Of a stretch of DNA of 64,000 nt, positions 44,461 through 53,664 are shown in pieces (positions within the stretch are counted from its first letter, which is position 1; each line of letters begins with the position of its first letter). The DNA is from Microtetraspora malaysiensis. Its GTDB lineage: Bacteria; Actinomycetota; Actinomycetes; Streptosporangiales; Streptosporangiaceae. The notes beneath the pieces are model-generated. The model was not told the origin of the DNA, made no database searches, and saw only the letters and a program-made list of their open reading frames with translations. The translations under genes were made by a program, and so were the position numbers. Where the stretch lies: contig NZ_BBYJ01000014.1 in NCBI RefSeq assembly GCF_001528665.1, forward strand, positions 178,181 through 242,180, written 5' to 3'.

Positions 44461-47400
44461 GTGGCGCAAACGGGGGCGGTTTCCGGTGCGGAGGGACGGA
44501 TCGAGCGTGAGGCGGTGGATCGGGTCGTCGCCGCGCTGACCTCGGGGGAAAGCGGGCTGGTGCTGGTGGTGCCGGAGCCGGCGGGGGTTGAGGGGATGGG
44601 CGTCACCGCCGTCCTGGCGGCCGCGCTGCGCAACCCCGAGGTGATCGTACGCTTCCCGGAGGGCATCGGCTGGGTGACCGTCAGCACCACGACACACCCG
44701 GACCAGTTCGTCGAGGAGCTGACGGAGGTCATGACCGGCCTCTTCGAGGGCGTGGAGCCGTACTCCGGGCTCGACCCGGACGAGCTCTTCGAGGCCATCG
44801 CGGCGGCTCCACAGGACGAGGAAGCGGGGGCCCGCCTGATCGAGGAGCGCATCTCCCGGCCGGGCGAGCGGTTGATGGTGCTCGACGGGCCGGTTGCCGG
44901 CGTCGTGGTCGGCATGGCGTTCATGTGGCCGGACTGCACGTGGCTGGTGACGGCGGGCACCGACGAGGAGGCGCCGCCGTTCGCGATCACGGTGCCGGTC
45001 GGGCCGATGACCCCGGCTGAGAGCACGGCCCTGCTCCGGCACGACCTGCCGGTGCTGGACGAGGGGACGGCCGTGCGGCTGGCGGAGCTGACCTGCGGCT
45101 GGCCGTTCGCCATCACGCTGGTGCGCTCGGCGATCATCGCCCAGGGCGACGTGGGGATCGTCGGGCGGCTGCCGGAGGGCGTGGACCTCGCCGACCCCGA
45201 TTCCCGGGCGGCGTTGATCGGCGCCGCCGTGGATCATTCAGTCGGCTGGCTGCGAACGATCGACCCCGCGGCCGCGGAGCGCTTTCTCGACCTGGGTCTG
45301 TTCGACGAGCGCGAGTCCATCCCCATCGGTGTGGCGGCCATGCTGTGGTGCTCGGACGCGGGCATGACGAGTGACGAGATCGACGCGTTGATCGCGCGGC
45401 TGGAGAGCCTGTCGCTCCTCAGGCACGACACTGACGAGCAGGTTCTCGTGCTCCCGTCCACGGTCCGCGCCCACGTACGCGGGCTCCTTGGCGAGGCGGG
45501 GCTGGACCGTGCGCGGCGCAGGCTGATCGACGCCGACCCGGGCGACATCCCGGAGGCCTGGGGCGACCTTCCGGGCACGGTCACGTGGATGCTCCGGAAC
45601 ATCGTCAGCTACCAGGCGGCGGCCGGCGCCACGGAGGAACTGGCCGCGACGGTGGGCGACGTGTCATGGCTCGCCGGCCGGCTGCAGCTGTCCGGCGTCG
45701 AGGCCGTCCTCGGCGACCTGGACAAGGCGGGTGAGCGCGAGACCGAGCCGCTCCGCCGCACCGTCGCCGCCTCCGCCCACCTGCTCGAGACGGCGCGCGA
45801 GCTCGGGGACGCGTTCCCCACGCTCGCCTGCCGCCTGCACGCCGTACCGGGCATGGCGGAACGCGCCCACGCGTGGCGGCACGAGATCGGCGGGCCCTGG
45901 CTGGAGTCGCGCTGGACGCCACCGGATCTGCCGCACCCCGCCCTGGTGCGTACGCTGCACGGCGACACGGGCAAGCTGACCGACGTCGCCGTCGCCCCCG
46001 ACGGCACCTGGGTGGCCGCATCGAGCGAGAACGAACGGGTGCTGCGTTGGCGGCCGGACGGCACCCAACTGAACAGCCTCTTAGGGCATGAATTGATGGT
46101 CACCGCGGTGGCCGTCTCCCCGGACGGTACCTGGCTGGCCAGCGCGAGCTGGGACGACAGCGTACGCCTGTGGCGGGCCGACGGGAAAATGATCGACGCC
46201 CTCGATGATCACCCCGATAGCGTGTCCGCCGTCGAGATCGCTCCCGACGGCACCTGGCTGGTCTCGTCCGGTGATGGCTTCATCCGGTTCTGGAACGCCG
46301 ACGGCACGCCGCGCGCGGCTGTGGACGGGCTGGAGGGCAACCGTGAGCACATCGCCATCGCGCCCGACGGATCGTGGGTCGCATTCGCCGGCTTCATGGC
46401 CGCCGAGCTGCGGAACTCCGACGGAACCCTCAGGGCGGACCTCGGCTCCACCGACGCCGTCGCCATCGCGCCCTCGGGAGAGTGGCTCGCGACGACCGAC
46501 ATGAGCCTCCGGTTGCTGAACCCTGACGGCGGCCTGCGCGCCGAATTCGACGACGTGAAGTGTTACGGCGGTGGCCTGGCCATCTCGCCCGGCGGCTCGT
46601 GGCTGGCTGTGGGCGAGATCCACAACGACGTCGTCCTCCGGGACGTCGACGGCACGATCCTCGCCCGCCTCCACGGCCACACGGACGACATCACCGCCGT
46701 GGAGATCGCGCCGGACGGCACCTGGCTCGCGTCGTCGAGCGAAGATCGAACGGTCCGGATCTGGGACGTGGGCATCGCCCTGCGCGAAGACGTGCCGGGG
46801 CGGGCCGGCGAGCGGCAACTGTACTCCGTCGCGGTCGCCCCGGACGGCTCCTGGCTGGCCACCACCGGCCGGCGCGGCCTCACCCTGTGGAACGCCGATG
46901 GCAGCGTGCGGCACCAGGGCCCCGACCTTTCCGGCGGCAGCGTGGCCATCGCGCCTGACGGCACGTACCTGCTCACCGGCGACTGGGACGGGACCGCGCG
47001 GCTGCACGACCTCGACGGCACGGTACGCGCGAGCAGGTCCATGAGGCGCCGGCCGGAGATCGAAGCGGTGACGATCTCCCCCGACGGCGCCTGGACGGCG
47101 ATGGCGGTCGGCGACAGGGTGCGCATCGCGACGGCGGGCGGCAGGCACGTCACGACCACGAAGCGGCACGGCGACGACGTGAGTGCCCTCGCCATCGCCC
47201 CCGACGCGTCGTGGCTCGCCGTCGCGGCGGACAGTGACGTGCGGAGATGGGATGCGAAGGGCCATCCGCTGGGACCGCCCATGACCGCCGAAACGCTGAT
47301 CAACGCGCTGGCCATCGCCCCCGACGGCCGGTCCGTGGCCGCGGCGACGTACGACGGCGTCGAGCTGTTCGATCTGGACGGCGAGCAGGTCTGGGAGGCC

Positions 47401-47625
47401 GCGTACGACGGGATGCTGACGGGCGTCGCCTTCTCACCCGACGGCGTCCACCTCGCCACGACCGCGGAGCGGGGACGGCTGCGGGTCTGGGAGGCCGCCA
47501 CCGGAAGGTGCCTGACCATGGTGATCGTGGACAGCACGCTCAAGGGCTGCGCGTGGACGCCCGACGGCTCGGGGATCTACGCGGCCGGTACCGCGGGCCT
47601 GTTCGCCTTCACGTTCCATCGCTGA
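44461..47625 (+). CDS. STAND-like protein with degenerate NTPase domain and 14 WD40 repeats
   Basis: A 1054-residue protein. Residues 15-330 have the layout of an NB-ARC/STAND module: an ESGLVLVVPEPAGVEGMGVT segment where Walker A belongs but with no GK(S/T), RLMVLDGPV at the Walker B place, and LAELTCGWPFAITLVRSAI like the GxP motif of APAF-1/NLR ATPases. A helical region follows to about 500. Residues 503-1054 contain 14 repeats carrying (A/S)(P)DG(T/S)W(L/V)A, enough for two seven-bladed propellers. No signal peptide. Such proteins sense ligands or assemble signalling complexes; this one probably cannot hydrolyse ATP. GTG start with GGGGAGC upstream. Confidence 0.8.
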   Translation: MAQTGAVSGAEGRIEREAVDRVVAALTSGESGLVLVVPEPAGVEGMGVTAVLAAALRNPEVIVRFPEGIGWVTVSTTTHPDQFVEELTEVMTGLFEGVEPYSGLDPDELFEAIAAAPQDEEAGARLIEERISRPGERLMVLDGPVAGVVVGMAFMWPDCTWLVTAGTDEEAPPFAITVPVGPMTPAESTALLRHDLPVLDEGTAVRLAELTCGWPFAITLVRSAIIAQGDVGIVGRLPEGVDLADPDSRAALIGAAVDHSVGWLRTIDPAAAERFLDLGLFDERESIPIGVAAMLWCSDAGMTSDEIDALIARLESLSLLRHDTDEQVLVLPSTVRAHVRGLLGEAGLDRARRRLIDADPGDIPEAWGDLPGTVTWMLRNIVSYQAAAGATEELAATVGDVSWLAGRLQLSGVEAVLGDLDKAGERETEPLRRTVAASAHLLETARELGDAFPTLACRLHAVPGMAERAHAWRHEIGGPWLESRWTPPDLPHPALVRTLHGDTGKLTDVAVAPDGTWVAASSENERVLRWRPDGTQLNSLLGHELMVTAVAVSPDGTWLASASWDDSVRLWRADGKMIDALDDHPDSVSAVEIAPDGTWLVSSGDGFIRFWNADGTPRAAVDGLEGNREHIAIAPDGSWVAFAGFMAAELRNSDGTLRADLGSTDAVAIAPSGEWLATTDMSLRLLNPDGGLRAEFDDVKCYGGGLAISPGGSWLAVGEIHNDVVLRDVDGTILARLHGHTDDITAVEIAPDGTWLASSSEDRTVRIWDVGIALREDVPGRAGERQLYSVAVAPDGSWLATTGRRGLTLWNADGSVRHQGPDLSGGSVAIAPDGTYLLTGDWDGTARLHDLDGTVRASRSMRRRPEIEAVTISPDGAWTAMAVGDRVRIATAGGRHVTTTKRHGDDVSALAIAPDASWLAVAADSDVRRWDAKGHPLGPPMTAETLINALAIAPDGRSVAAATYDGVELFDLDGEQVWEAAYDGMLTGVAFSPDGVHLATTAERGRLRVWEAATGRCLTMVIVDSTLKGCAWTPDGSGIYAAGTAGLFAFTFHR

Positions 47626-47788
47626 TCTGCGCGCGTTGTCGATTCCGGGCCGCGGCGCGCAGCGGAGAGCCTCAAGTTCCATCTGCGTGAGCTGGACCCC
47701 GACGATCACGCTGCGCAGTGGGTTCGCGTTCGGCTGGATGAGATGGGCGACGACTACGTTTCTCTCCTGCCTGAGCGTGCCAAATGGC
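47626..47788 (+). pseudogene. Protein-like frame after the WD40 gene, in frame with it past the stop
   Basis: Directly after the TGA of the WD40 gene the same frame stays open for about 53 codons and reads AESLKFHLRELDPDDHAAQW, VRVRLDEMGDDYVSLLPERA, KWRHT before TAG. The composition is strongly protein-like, unlike the other frames. It has no start or ribosome site. It may be the tail of a lost neighbouring gene; readthrough is less likely. Confidence 0.35.
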
Positions 47789-47926
47789 GGCATACCTAGC
47801 CAGGCGATCAACAGAAGCGCCCGGGGCGAATCTCCCGGGCACTTCGACTTGCTTTGTGTCGCTTCAACCGAGCGCGTCACCAAGCTTTCCAAGGCCTGAC
47901 GCTTGCAACTCCTGGTCGCCGTACGG

Positions 47927-47964
47927 CGCTGGGCCTACACCCTCATGACGGTGCAGGCCCAGCG
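47927..47964 (-). terminator. Terminator of the subtilisin gene
   Basis: CGCTGGGCCT-CACC pairs with GGTG-AGGCCCAGCG around a 7-base loop (one bulge each side), about 35 bases beyond the protease stop on the minus strand. Confidence 0.7.
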
Positions 47965-47997
47965 TGGTGGTGTCACCTAGGTGATACCAGGGTCAGT

Positions 47998-49533
47998 TCA
48001 CTTGATGACTGCGAGGGCGTCGACGACGCCAGCGCCGAAGAAGCTGTTGTCGTCGACGGTGCCGATGCAGGCCGCGGTGTTCTGCGGGCACGGCTTGGAT
48101 TCGGCCCGCGCCTTGAGCTCGCTGATCATCTCAGCCGGCGACCAGGACGGGTGCGCCGACTTCATCTGCGCCATGACGCCGGCGACGTGCGGGCTCGCCA
48201 TCGAGGTACCGCTCTTGGTGCCGTAGCCGTCGGCCCCCGTCCGGGTGTTCCACGTCGTCGAGTAGATCGACGAGCCGGGAGCCGCGACGTCGATCTTGCC
48301 GAGGCCGTAGTTGGAGAAGGACGACCGGATGCTGTCCAGCGTGGTGCCCACGCGCTGCAGGGATGCGACCGTCACGACACCGTCGAACTCAGCCGGGATG
48401 TCGTTGCAGCGGTTGTTGATCGTGCGCACGGTCGGCCTCGGCGCGTCATTGGGGCTGCCCGTGTCCACGGTCTTGTTGGCCATGTCGTAGTTGGAGTTGC
48501 CCGCCGCAGCGACGTGGACGACGCCCTGCTTGGTGGCCCACTCCACAGCGCGCCGGACGGCCTCCTTGCTGGCAGCCTGGTCGGACTGGTCGTCACACCA
48601 GAACTCGAACGGGTCGACATAGTAGGAGTTGTTCGTGACGTCCATGTGCTTCAGACCCGCCCACATGAAGCCGCAGATGGCGTACTCCGGGTAGATGAAG
48701 CCGTCGTTGTTGACGACCTTGACGGCCGCCATGCGCACGTTCGGCGCAACACCGACGATGCCGATGTTGTTGCGTGCGGCGGCGATGGTGCCGGCGACGT
48801 GCGTACCGTGGTCACTCGACGTCGGGCGCCAAGCCAACGGCGTCTGATCCGGACGGCCGACGTTAGTGCAGTTGACCGAGTTCGCGACGTCGATGTTGGC
48901 CTTGAGGTCCGGGTGTGTCGGCGAGATGCCGCTGTCGAGCACCCCGACGAGGACGTTGCGGTTGCCGTCGGAGACCGCCTGCGCCTGCGGGGCCTTGATC
49001 ATTTGCATGTCCCACTGGACGCCCTCGTTGGGGTCGAGGCCCTCGCCAGGCTGCGGGTCGGACGGGATGTCGCCGTTGTCCGGCTTCTTGGCACCCTTCT
49101 TGTACCCGTTGGCGCCGGGGCCCCACGGCGGGGCCAGGTCGGTCGGCGTCCCCTCGGAGACCCCGGCCGTGCGGGTAGCGCCGACGGAGGCGACCGCGTT
49201 GGCGCCCTTGGCGGTGACGTTCTCGCGGAAGGCCGCGCGGTCGGAGTGGGCGACGACCACGCCAATCTCGGGCCAGGACTGGACGACGACACCTCCGGCG
49301 GCCTCGACCGCGCGCTCAACGAGACGAGTTTGGCCGGGGTTGGCGATCCGGGAGTTGACGACGTAGCTCATGAGCATCCCGTCGGGGATGTCCACGTTGA
49401 CCGGTGTCGACGTCGGCTCGTCGGTGGTGGCCGCGCTGGCCGAGTCGATCGCGCCTCCAAGGAAGGCGGCACCCACCATGGCAAACGCCGCGGCGGTGGC
49501 CGCGAGGCGTCGCTTGGGGAGGGCATGCTGCAT
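47998..49533 (-). CDS. Secreted subtilisin-like serine protease (S8 family)
   Basis: A 511-residue preproprotease. The signal peptide (KRRLAATAAAFAMVGAAFLGG, cleavage near ASAA) is followed by an inhibitor-like propeptide with MLMSYVVNSRIANPGQTRLVERAVEAAGGVVVQSW. The catalytic triad is Asp in VLVGVLDSGIS, His in DHGTHVAGTIAA and Ser in KSGTSMASPHVAGVMAQM; the oxyanion Asn is in HVAAAGNSN. There is no C-terminal P-domain. GGAGCAACGC precedes the ATG. It would act outside the cell on protein substrates. Monocistronic. Confidence 0.94.
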   Translation of the reverse strand: MQHALPKRRLAATAAAFAMVGAAFLGGAIDSASAATTDEPTSTPVNVDIPDGMLMSYVVNSRIANPGQTRLVERAVEAAGGVVVQSWPEIGVVVAHSDRAAFRENVTAKGANAVASVGATRTAGVSEGTPTDLAPPWGPGANGYKKGAKKPDNGDIPSDPQPGEGLDPNEGVQWDMQMIKAPQAQAVSDGNRNVLVGVLDSGISPTHPDLKANIDVANSVNCTNVGRPDQTPLAWRPTSSDHGTHVAGTIAAARNNIGIVGVAPNVRMAAVKVVNNDGFIYPEYAICGFMWAGLKHMDVTNNSYYVDPFEFWCDDQSDQAASKEAVRRAVEWATKQGVVHVAAAGNSNYDMANKTVDTGSPNDAPRPTVRTINNRCNDIPAEFDGVVTVASLQRVGTTLDSIRSSFSNYGLGKIDVAAPGSSIYSTTWNTRTGADGYGTKSGTSMASPHVAGVMAQMKSAHPSWSPAEMISELKARAESKPCPQNTAACIGTVDDNSFFGAGVVDALAVIK

Positions 49534-50146
49534 GCGTTGCTCCTTGAACGGTCAGGCCGCGGCACCCATCGCCGCGGTCTGGCTGGCCCCGATTCCGAAA
49601 GCCCGAAATCGCCCCGAATCCAGCCTTTAAGGTTGATTGGTGACCGTAACAGCTCGATCATGAATTGTTCAAGAGTTCACCAAGGCGCAGGGCTGACCGG
49701 ATCTACCTGCCGACCGACGATCAAGCGCACAAGATGGTCTTCTTCCGAATGGCGCTTCGGGCTTCGTGTGGGTCCGGTGGGGGTGATCAAGCGCCGGGGC
49801 CCAGGATCGGGGTAGGCGCGACACGGAGCGCCGCCGACGACTGAGCCTGTAGGAGACCCTCCTGCCGGGACGACCGGAGCGTGATCTCACCGATGCCAAG
49901 ACCCGGCCACGAAGAGCCGTCCATTCCAGGATCGGAGGGTGGGGAACGGCCGCGCGAACACGAGGTAAGGGCGCCGCCGCAGATTAGTGAGGGCCGCAAA
50001 TCAGTTGCGAATCGGCGGTCAACAGGTTGAGCGGAACAGAGCGGAACAGGCCCTTACAGACAGGGGTGGTCTCCGCCAACGCGTTGCAGCGCTCAACGGC
50101 GGCAGTCGTCTCTTCCGTACGGTGACGGTTCGTAAGCGCGGCCCCG
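49534..50146. other. Gene-poor stretch between protease and sugar operon
   Basis: No gene I can support in about 610 bases. Minus-strand frames at 49680-50000 look partly protein-like (for example EITLRSSRQEGLLQAQSSAA near 49850) but have no start, ribosome site or known match. GAGCGGAACA is directly repeated at 50030-50050. Confidence 0.35.
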
Positions 50147-50182
50147 GGTCCGGGGTCGGGAGGACACTCCCGACCCCGGACC
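50147..50182 (-). terminator. Terminator of the sugar operon
   Basis: Perfect 16-base arms, GGTCCGGGGTCGGGAG (50147-50162) and its complement (50167-50182), with a GACA loop, 13 bases beyond the stop of the last gene on the minus strand. Confidence 0.85.
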
Positions 50183-50194
50183 GGAGATCGGCGG

Positions 50195-51202
50195 TCAGCG
50201 CAGCCAGTCGTCCAGGTGGGCGGCGACGAAGTCGTCGTCGACCAGCCAGGGGTAGGCGGCGCCTACCCGGGCGAGCTCCTCGGCCTGTCCCGGGGACAGC
50301 CCTTCATCCGGGTTGAGACACCACGTGCCGGCCAGGAGGCCCTGCCCGCGCAGCACCTCGTGGACCCCGGCGATGCAGCCGTGGAAGCCGTTCGCCACGT
50401 CGAAGACGGCGCCGTTGGCGTCGGTGAGGTCGGCGGCGCGGGCCAGCAGGGAACGCAGGACCTCGTCGTCCCCGGCCCAGGCCCGCCGTACCTCCTCGAA
50501 CATGAGCACCGCCGCGCGGGTCCACACCGCCCACTGGCCGAGCAGGCCGCCGACGACGCGGCGTCCCCCGACCGGCGTGAGCAGGTCGGCCAGGATGTTG
50601 TCGTCGTTGCCGGTGTAGAGCGCGATGTCGTCACCGCGCCCGGAGGCGGCGACCGCCCTGACCACGTCGACCGTGCGGTACCGGTCGAAGGGCGCCATCT
50701 TGATCGCGACCAGGGACTCCTGTTCGCTCAGCGACCGCCAGAAGGACGGGCTCAGCCTGCGGCCGCCCACCGCCTCCTGGAGGTAGAAGCCGATGACGGG
50801 CAGCACCTCGCCCACCGCCTTGGCACGCTCCAGCAGCTCCGGCTCGCCGGCGCCGGGCACCTTCGGCGACAGCAGTACGGCGTGGTAGCCGAGCGAGGCG
50901 GCCAGTTCCGCCTCCGCGACCGCCTGGGCGGTGTCCCCGCACGCTCCGGCGACCATGACGAAGGGGCGGCCGGCCTCCTTCGCCACCACCTCGGCGGCGA
51001 GCTCCAGCACCGGCCTGAGCAGCCCCGCGTCGCGGATCTCGAACTGCGTGGTGTGGACGGCGACGGCCGCCCCGCCCGCGCCCGAGTCGAGGTAGTAGCG
51101 GGTGAGCGCGCGCTGGCGGCGTTCGTCCAGCGTGCGCTGCTCGGTCAGCGCCAGCGGGTGGGCGGGGATGACCGTCCCCTCCCTGAGCAGGTCGATCGAC
51201 AT
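50195..51202 (-). CDS. Dihydrodipicolinate synthase (DapA)-family aldolase/dehydratase
   Basis: A 335-residue class I aldolase-fold enzyme. The Schiff-base lysine is in LVAIKMAPFDRYRTV, the barrel tyrosine in VIGFYLQEAVGG (usually Y-N-x-P, here YLQEA), and the ligand loop in GAGGAAVAVHTTQF. LYTGNDDNILADLL follows. The family splits or dehydrates 2-keto-3-deoxy sugar acids as well as making dihydrodipicolinate; without lysine genes nearby a sugar-acid role is more likely. It is the last gene of the operon, 1 base after the epimerase stop, with GGGAGG before the ATG. Confidence 0.85.
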   Translation of the reverse strand: MSIDLLREGTVIPAHPLALTEQRTLDERRQRALTRYYLDSGAGGAAVAVHTTQFEIRDAGLLRPVLELAAEVVAKEAGRPFVMVAGACGDTAQAVAEAELAASLGYHAVLLSPKVPGAGEPELLERAKAVGEVLPVIGFYLQEAVGGRRLSPSFWRSLSEQESLVAIKMAPFDRYRTVDVVRAVAASGRGDDIALYTGNDDNILADLLTPVGGRRVVGGLLGQWAVWTRAAVLMFEEVRRAWAGDDEVLRSLLARAADLTDANGAVFDVANGFHGCIAGVHEVLRGQGLLAGTWCLNPDEGLSPGQAEELARVGAAYPWLVDDDFVAAHLDDWLR

Positions 51203-51203
51203 C

Positions 51204-52229
51204 TCAGAACCTCCCGTCGCGCACCGCGAACTTGGTCGGCTTCCCGGACAGCGGCAGCCCGCGCGAGATCCAGTCGGCCTGCCACGCGATCAGCGTGTCC
51301 AGCGGCACGTCCGGGTAGCCGAAGAGACCGTGGCAGCGGGAGGCGTCGTTCAGCAGCGCGGTGCCGCTCTCCCGGCCGGTGAAGGTCGCCTCGACGCCGA
51401 GCGCGGCGGCCAGGCGGGTCGCCGTGCGCCGCACCGAGGCCGTCTCGGGCCCGGTCAGGTTGAGCGTGAACGCCTCCGGAGCGCGCGCGTGCCGCAGCGC
51501 GCGCAGCGCCACCTCGTTCGCGTAGCCCTGCCACACGACGTTGACGTGGCCGGTCGTGACGTCCACCGGCTCGCCCGCCGCCAGTGCGGCGGCGATGTCC
51601 GCGACCACGCCGTAGCGCAGGTCCACCGCGTAGTTGAGCCGCAGGATCGCGACCCGGGTGCCGTACGCGGCGGCGGCATGCTCGAAGACGCGTTCCCTGC
51701 CGAGGCAGCTCATCGCGTACTCGCCGACCGGATCTGGCCGGTCCTCCTCCGCACTGCCGCCGGAGGCGACGTCCACCAGCGGGTAGACGTTGCCGGTGGA
51801 GAAGGCCGCGATCGCCGAGTCGCGGTAGCGCCGCGCGACGGCCGCGGGCAGCGCCGCGTTGACCGCCCACGCCTGGTACGGCGCGGCCGACGTGCCGAAC
51901 TTCGCGCCGACCATGAAGACGACGTTGGCCGCGTCGGGCAGCCCGGCGAGGTCGTCGCCGTCCATCAGGTCGTGGCGTACCACGTCGACGCCCTGCTCGG
52001 TCAGAGCTTTGGCGGCGGCCTCGTCGGACCACCGCGACACCGCGTACACGCGGGCGGAGCCGCGTCCCGCGGCGTCCAGGGCACGCCGGGCCAGCCGGAC
52101 CAGGCTGGGCCCCATCTTGCCGCCGGCGCCGAGCACGACGAGGTCGCCGTCCAGTCGGCCCATGTCGGCTACCAGGTCGGCAGAGGGGGTGGCCAGCCGG
52201 TCCTCGAGCTGCTGTTCAGAGGTGAACAT
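51204..52229 (-). CDS. NAD-dependent epimerase/dehydratase (SDR) family protein
   Basis: A 341-residue extended SDR. Its glycine loop VVLGAGGKMGPSLVRLARRA (about residues 32-51) differs from the classic GxxGxxG by GAGGKMG. Later blocks are VVFMVGAKFGTS and FSTGNVYPLVDVASGG, with Tyr in VGEYAMSCLGRERVFEH in place of YxxxK (the Lys is not seen). This points to an NAD-dependent dehydrogenase or dehydratase of sugar derivatives. The ATG at 52229 has AAGGAGTGCGAG upstream and lies 14 bases inside the GH20 gene. Confidence 0.8.
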   Translation of the reverse strand: MFTSEQQLEDRLATPSADLVADMGRLDGDLVVLGAGGKMGPSLVRLARRALDAAGRGSARVYAVSRWSDEAAAKALTEQGVDVVRHDLMDGDDLAGLPDAANVVFMVGAKFGTSAAPYQAWAVNAALPAAVARRYRDSAIAAFSTGNVYPLVDVASGGSAEEDRPDPVGEYAMSCLGRERVFEHAAAAYGTRVAILRLNYAVDLRYGVVADIAAALAAGEPVDVTTGHVNVVWQGYANEVALRALRHARAPEAFTLNLTGPETASVRRTATRLAAALGVEATFTGRESGTALLNDASRCHGLFGYPDVPLDTLIAWQADWISRGLPLSGKPTKFAVRDGRF

Positions 52230-53664
52230 CTCGCACTCCTTCGTCGTGGGGCCGCCGGTATCGCACGCCCATCTCATCGAGGAGCGGCAGGTGGGCGGTC
52301 AGCCGGCGGGTGAAGTCGCCCAGGTCGCGGCCGGAGGACCAGGCGGCCTCGGCGACGGCGCAGAGGCGGGGGAAGGCGTTGTAGTCGAAGCGTTCCTTCG
52401 TGGGGAGGTACTCGCTCCAGAGCTGCGCCTGCATGCCGAGGACGCCCTCCCCCGCGTCGAATTCGTAGGCGGTTTCCAGGGACAGGAGCGGCCCCGTTAT
52501 GCAGAGCGGCTCCCCTGGAGCGTCCGACTGGGCGTAGTCGAGGTAGGTGTGCGTGTGCGGGGCCGCCACCACGTCGTGCCCGGCCCGCAGGGCGGCCTCG
52601 ATCCGGTCCACGCCCCGCCACGCCATGATCACCATGTCGTCGGGCGGGTCGTGGTCGAGCATGTCGTCCCAGGCCACGGCGCGGCGGCCGAGCCCGCCCA
52701 GGTGGTCGGCGAGGAGCCGCCCCCACCAGCCGAGCAGGGCGGCTGGGCCGGTGAGCCCTTCGCTCGCCACGCGCCGCGCCGCCTCGGGGCTGGCGGCCCA
52801 CTCGCCGCCGCGCACCTCGTCGCCGCCGATGTGGACGTACCGGGACGGGAACACGTCGCACAGCTCGTCGAGCACGTCGCGGGCGAACCCGGCGGCGCGG
52901 TCGCTCACGTTGAGAACGTGCGACGAGATGCCCCACGAGGTCCGCACCTCGACGGGCTCCGCGGGCGAGTGGCCGAGCCACGGGTAGGCCGCGAGCGCGG
53001 CCGTGGAGTGGCCGGGGAACTCGACCTCGGGGACCACGGTCACGCCGCGGGCGGCCGCGTAATCCACGAGGTCGCGCAACTCCCGCTGGGTGTAGCAGCC
53101 ACCGTGCGGGGTCCCGTCGAATCTGCCGTCCCGCGCCAGGCCGGCCGAGGACTCGGCCCGGTGGGCCCCGACCTCGGTGAGCCGCGGGTGCCCGCGTACC
53201 TCGAAGCGCCAGCCCTGGTCGTCGGTGAGGTGCAGGTGCAGGACGTTGAACTTGTGCAGCGCCAGCAGGTCGACGTACGCGCGCAGGAAGGACATCGGCC
53301 GCCACCAGCGCGCGACGTCGATCATGACGCCGCGCCAGGCGTACCTCGGCACGTCGCGGACGGCGCAGCACGGGACGCCGCCGGGCCCGTCGAGCTGGCG
53401 CAGCGTCTGGACGCCCCAGCGCAGCCCGGCGGCGGTCGCCGCGGCGATCCGGACCTCCTCGGGGGTGACGGTGAGGGTGTATCCCTCCTCCCCGAGGGAC
53501 GGGTCGTCCACGAGGCCCAGCACGATCTCGCCGGGGCCGTCGCCGTCCGCGGCGGTGCCGAGCAGTTCGCGCGCCGTCGCGGCGTGCGGGCCACTGACCC
53601 GCACGCCGCGATCCAGCGGGAACCGCCCCTCTCCCGGGATGAAGGAGGCGACCTGGGGGATCAC
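52216..53664 (-). CDS. GH20 beta-N-acetylhexosaminidase
   Basis: A 482-residue glycoside hydrolase family 20 enzyme, which removes terminal GlcNAc or GalNAc with help of the substrate acetamido group. The catalytic Asp-Glu pair is in RYVHIGGDEVRGGEW. Other blocks are RGVMIDVARWWRPMSFLRAYVDLLALHKFNVLHLHLTDDQGW (family barrel entry) and VVPEVEFPGHSTAALAAYP. A GH20b-type domain precedes the barrel. There is no signal peptide, so it works on imported oligosaccharides. GTG start overlapping the previous stop by 4 bases. Confidence 0.92.
   Translation of the reverse strand: MIPQVASFIPGEGRFPLDRGVRVSGPHAATARELLGTAADGDGPGEIVLGLVDDPSLGEEGYTLTVTPEEVRIAAATAAGLRWGVQTLRQLDGPGGVPCCAVRDVPRYAWRGVMIDVARWWRPMSFLRAYVDLLALHKFNVLHLHLTDDQGWRFEVRGHPRLTEVGAHRAESSAGLARDGRFDGTPHGGCYTQRELRDLVDYAAARGVTVVPEVEFPGHSTAALAAYPWLGHSPAEPVEVRTSWGISSHVLNVSDRAAGFARDVLDELCDVFPSRYVHIGGDEVRGGEWAASPEAARRVASEGLTGPAALLGWWGRLLADHLGGLGRRAVAWDDMLDHDPPDDMVIMAWRGVDRIEAALRAGHDVVAAPHTHTYLDYAQSDAPGEPLCITGPLLSLETAYEFDAGEGVLGMQAQLWSEYLPTKERFDYNAFPRLCAVAEAAWSSGRDLGDFTRRLTAHLPLLDEMGVRYRRPHDEGVRDVHL

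Noticed and set aside
47854..49815. 653-codon plus frame opposite the subtilisin gene
   Set aside because: Antisense shadow; the minus frame contains the complete Asp-His-Ser triad and a signal peptide.
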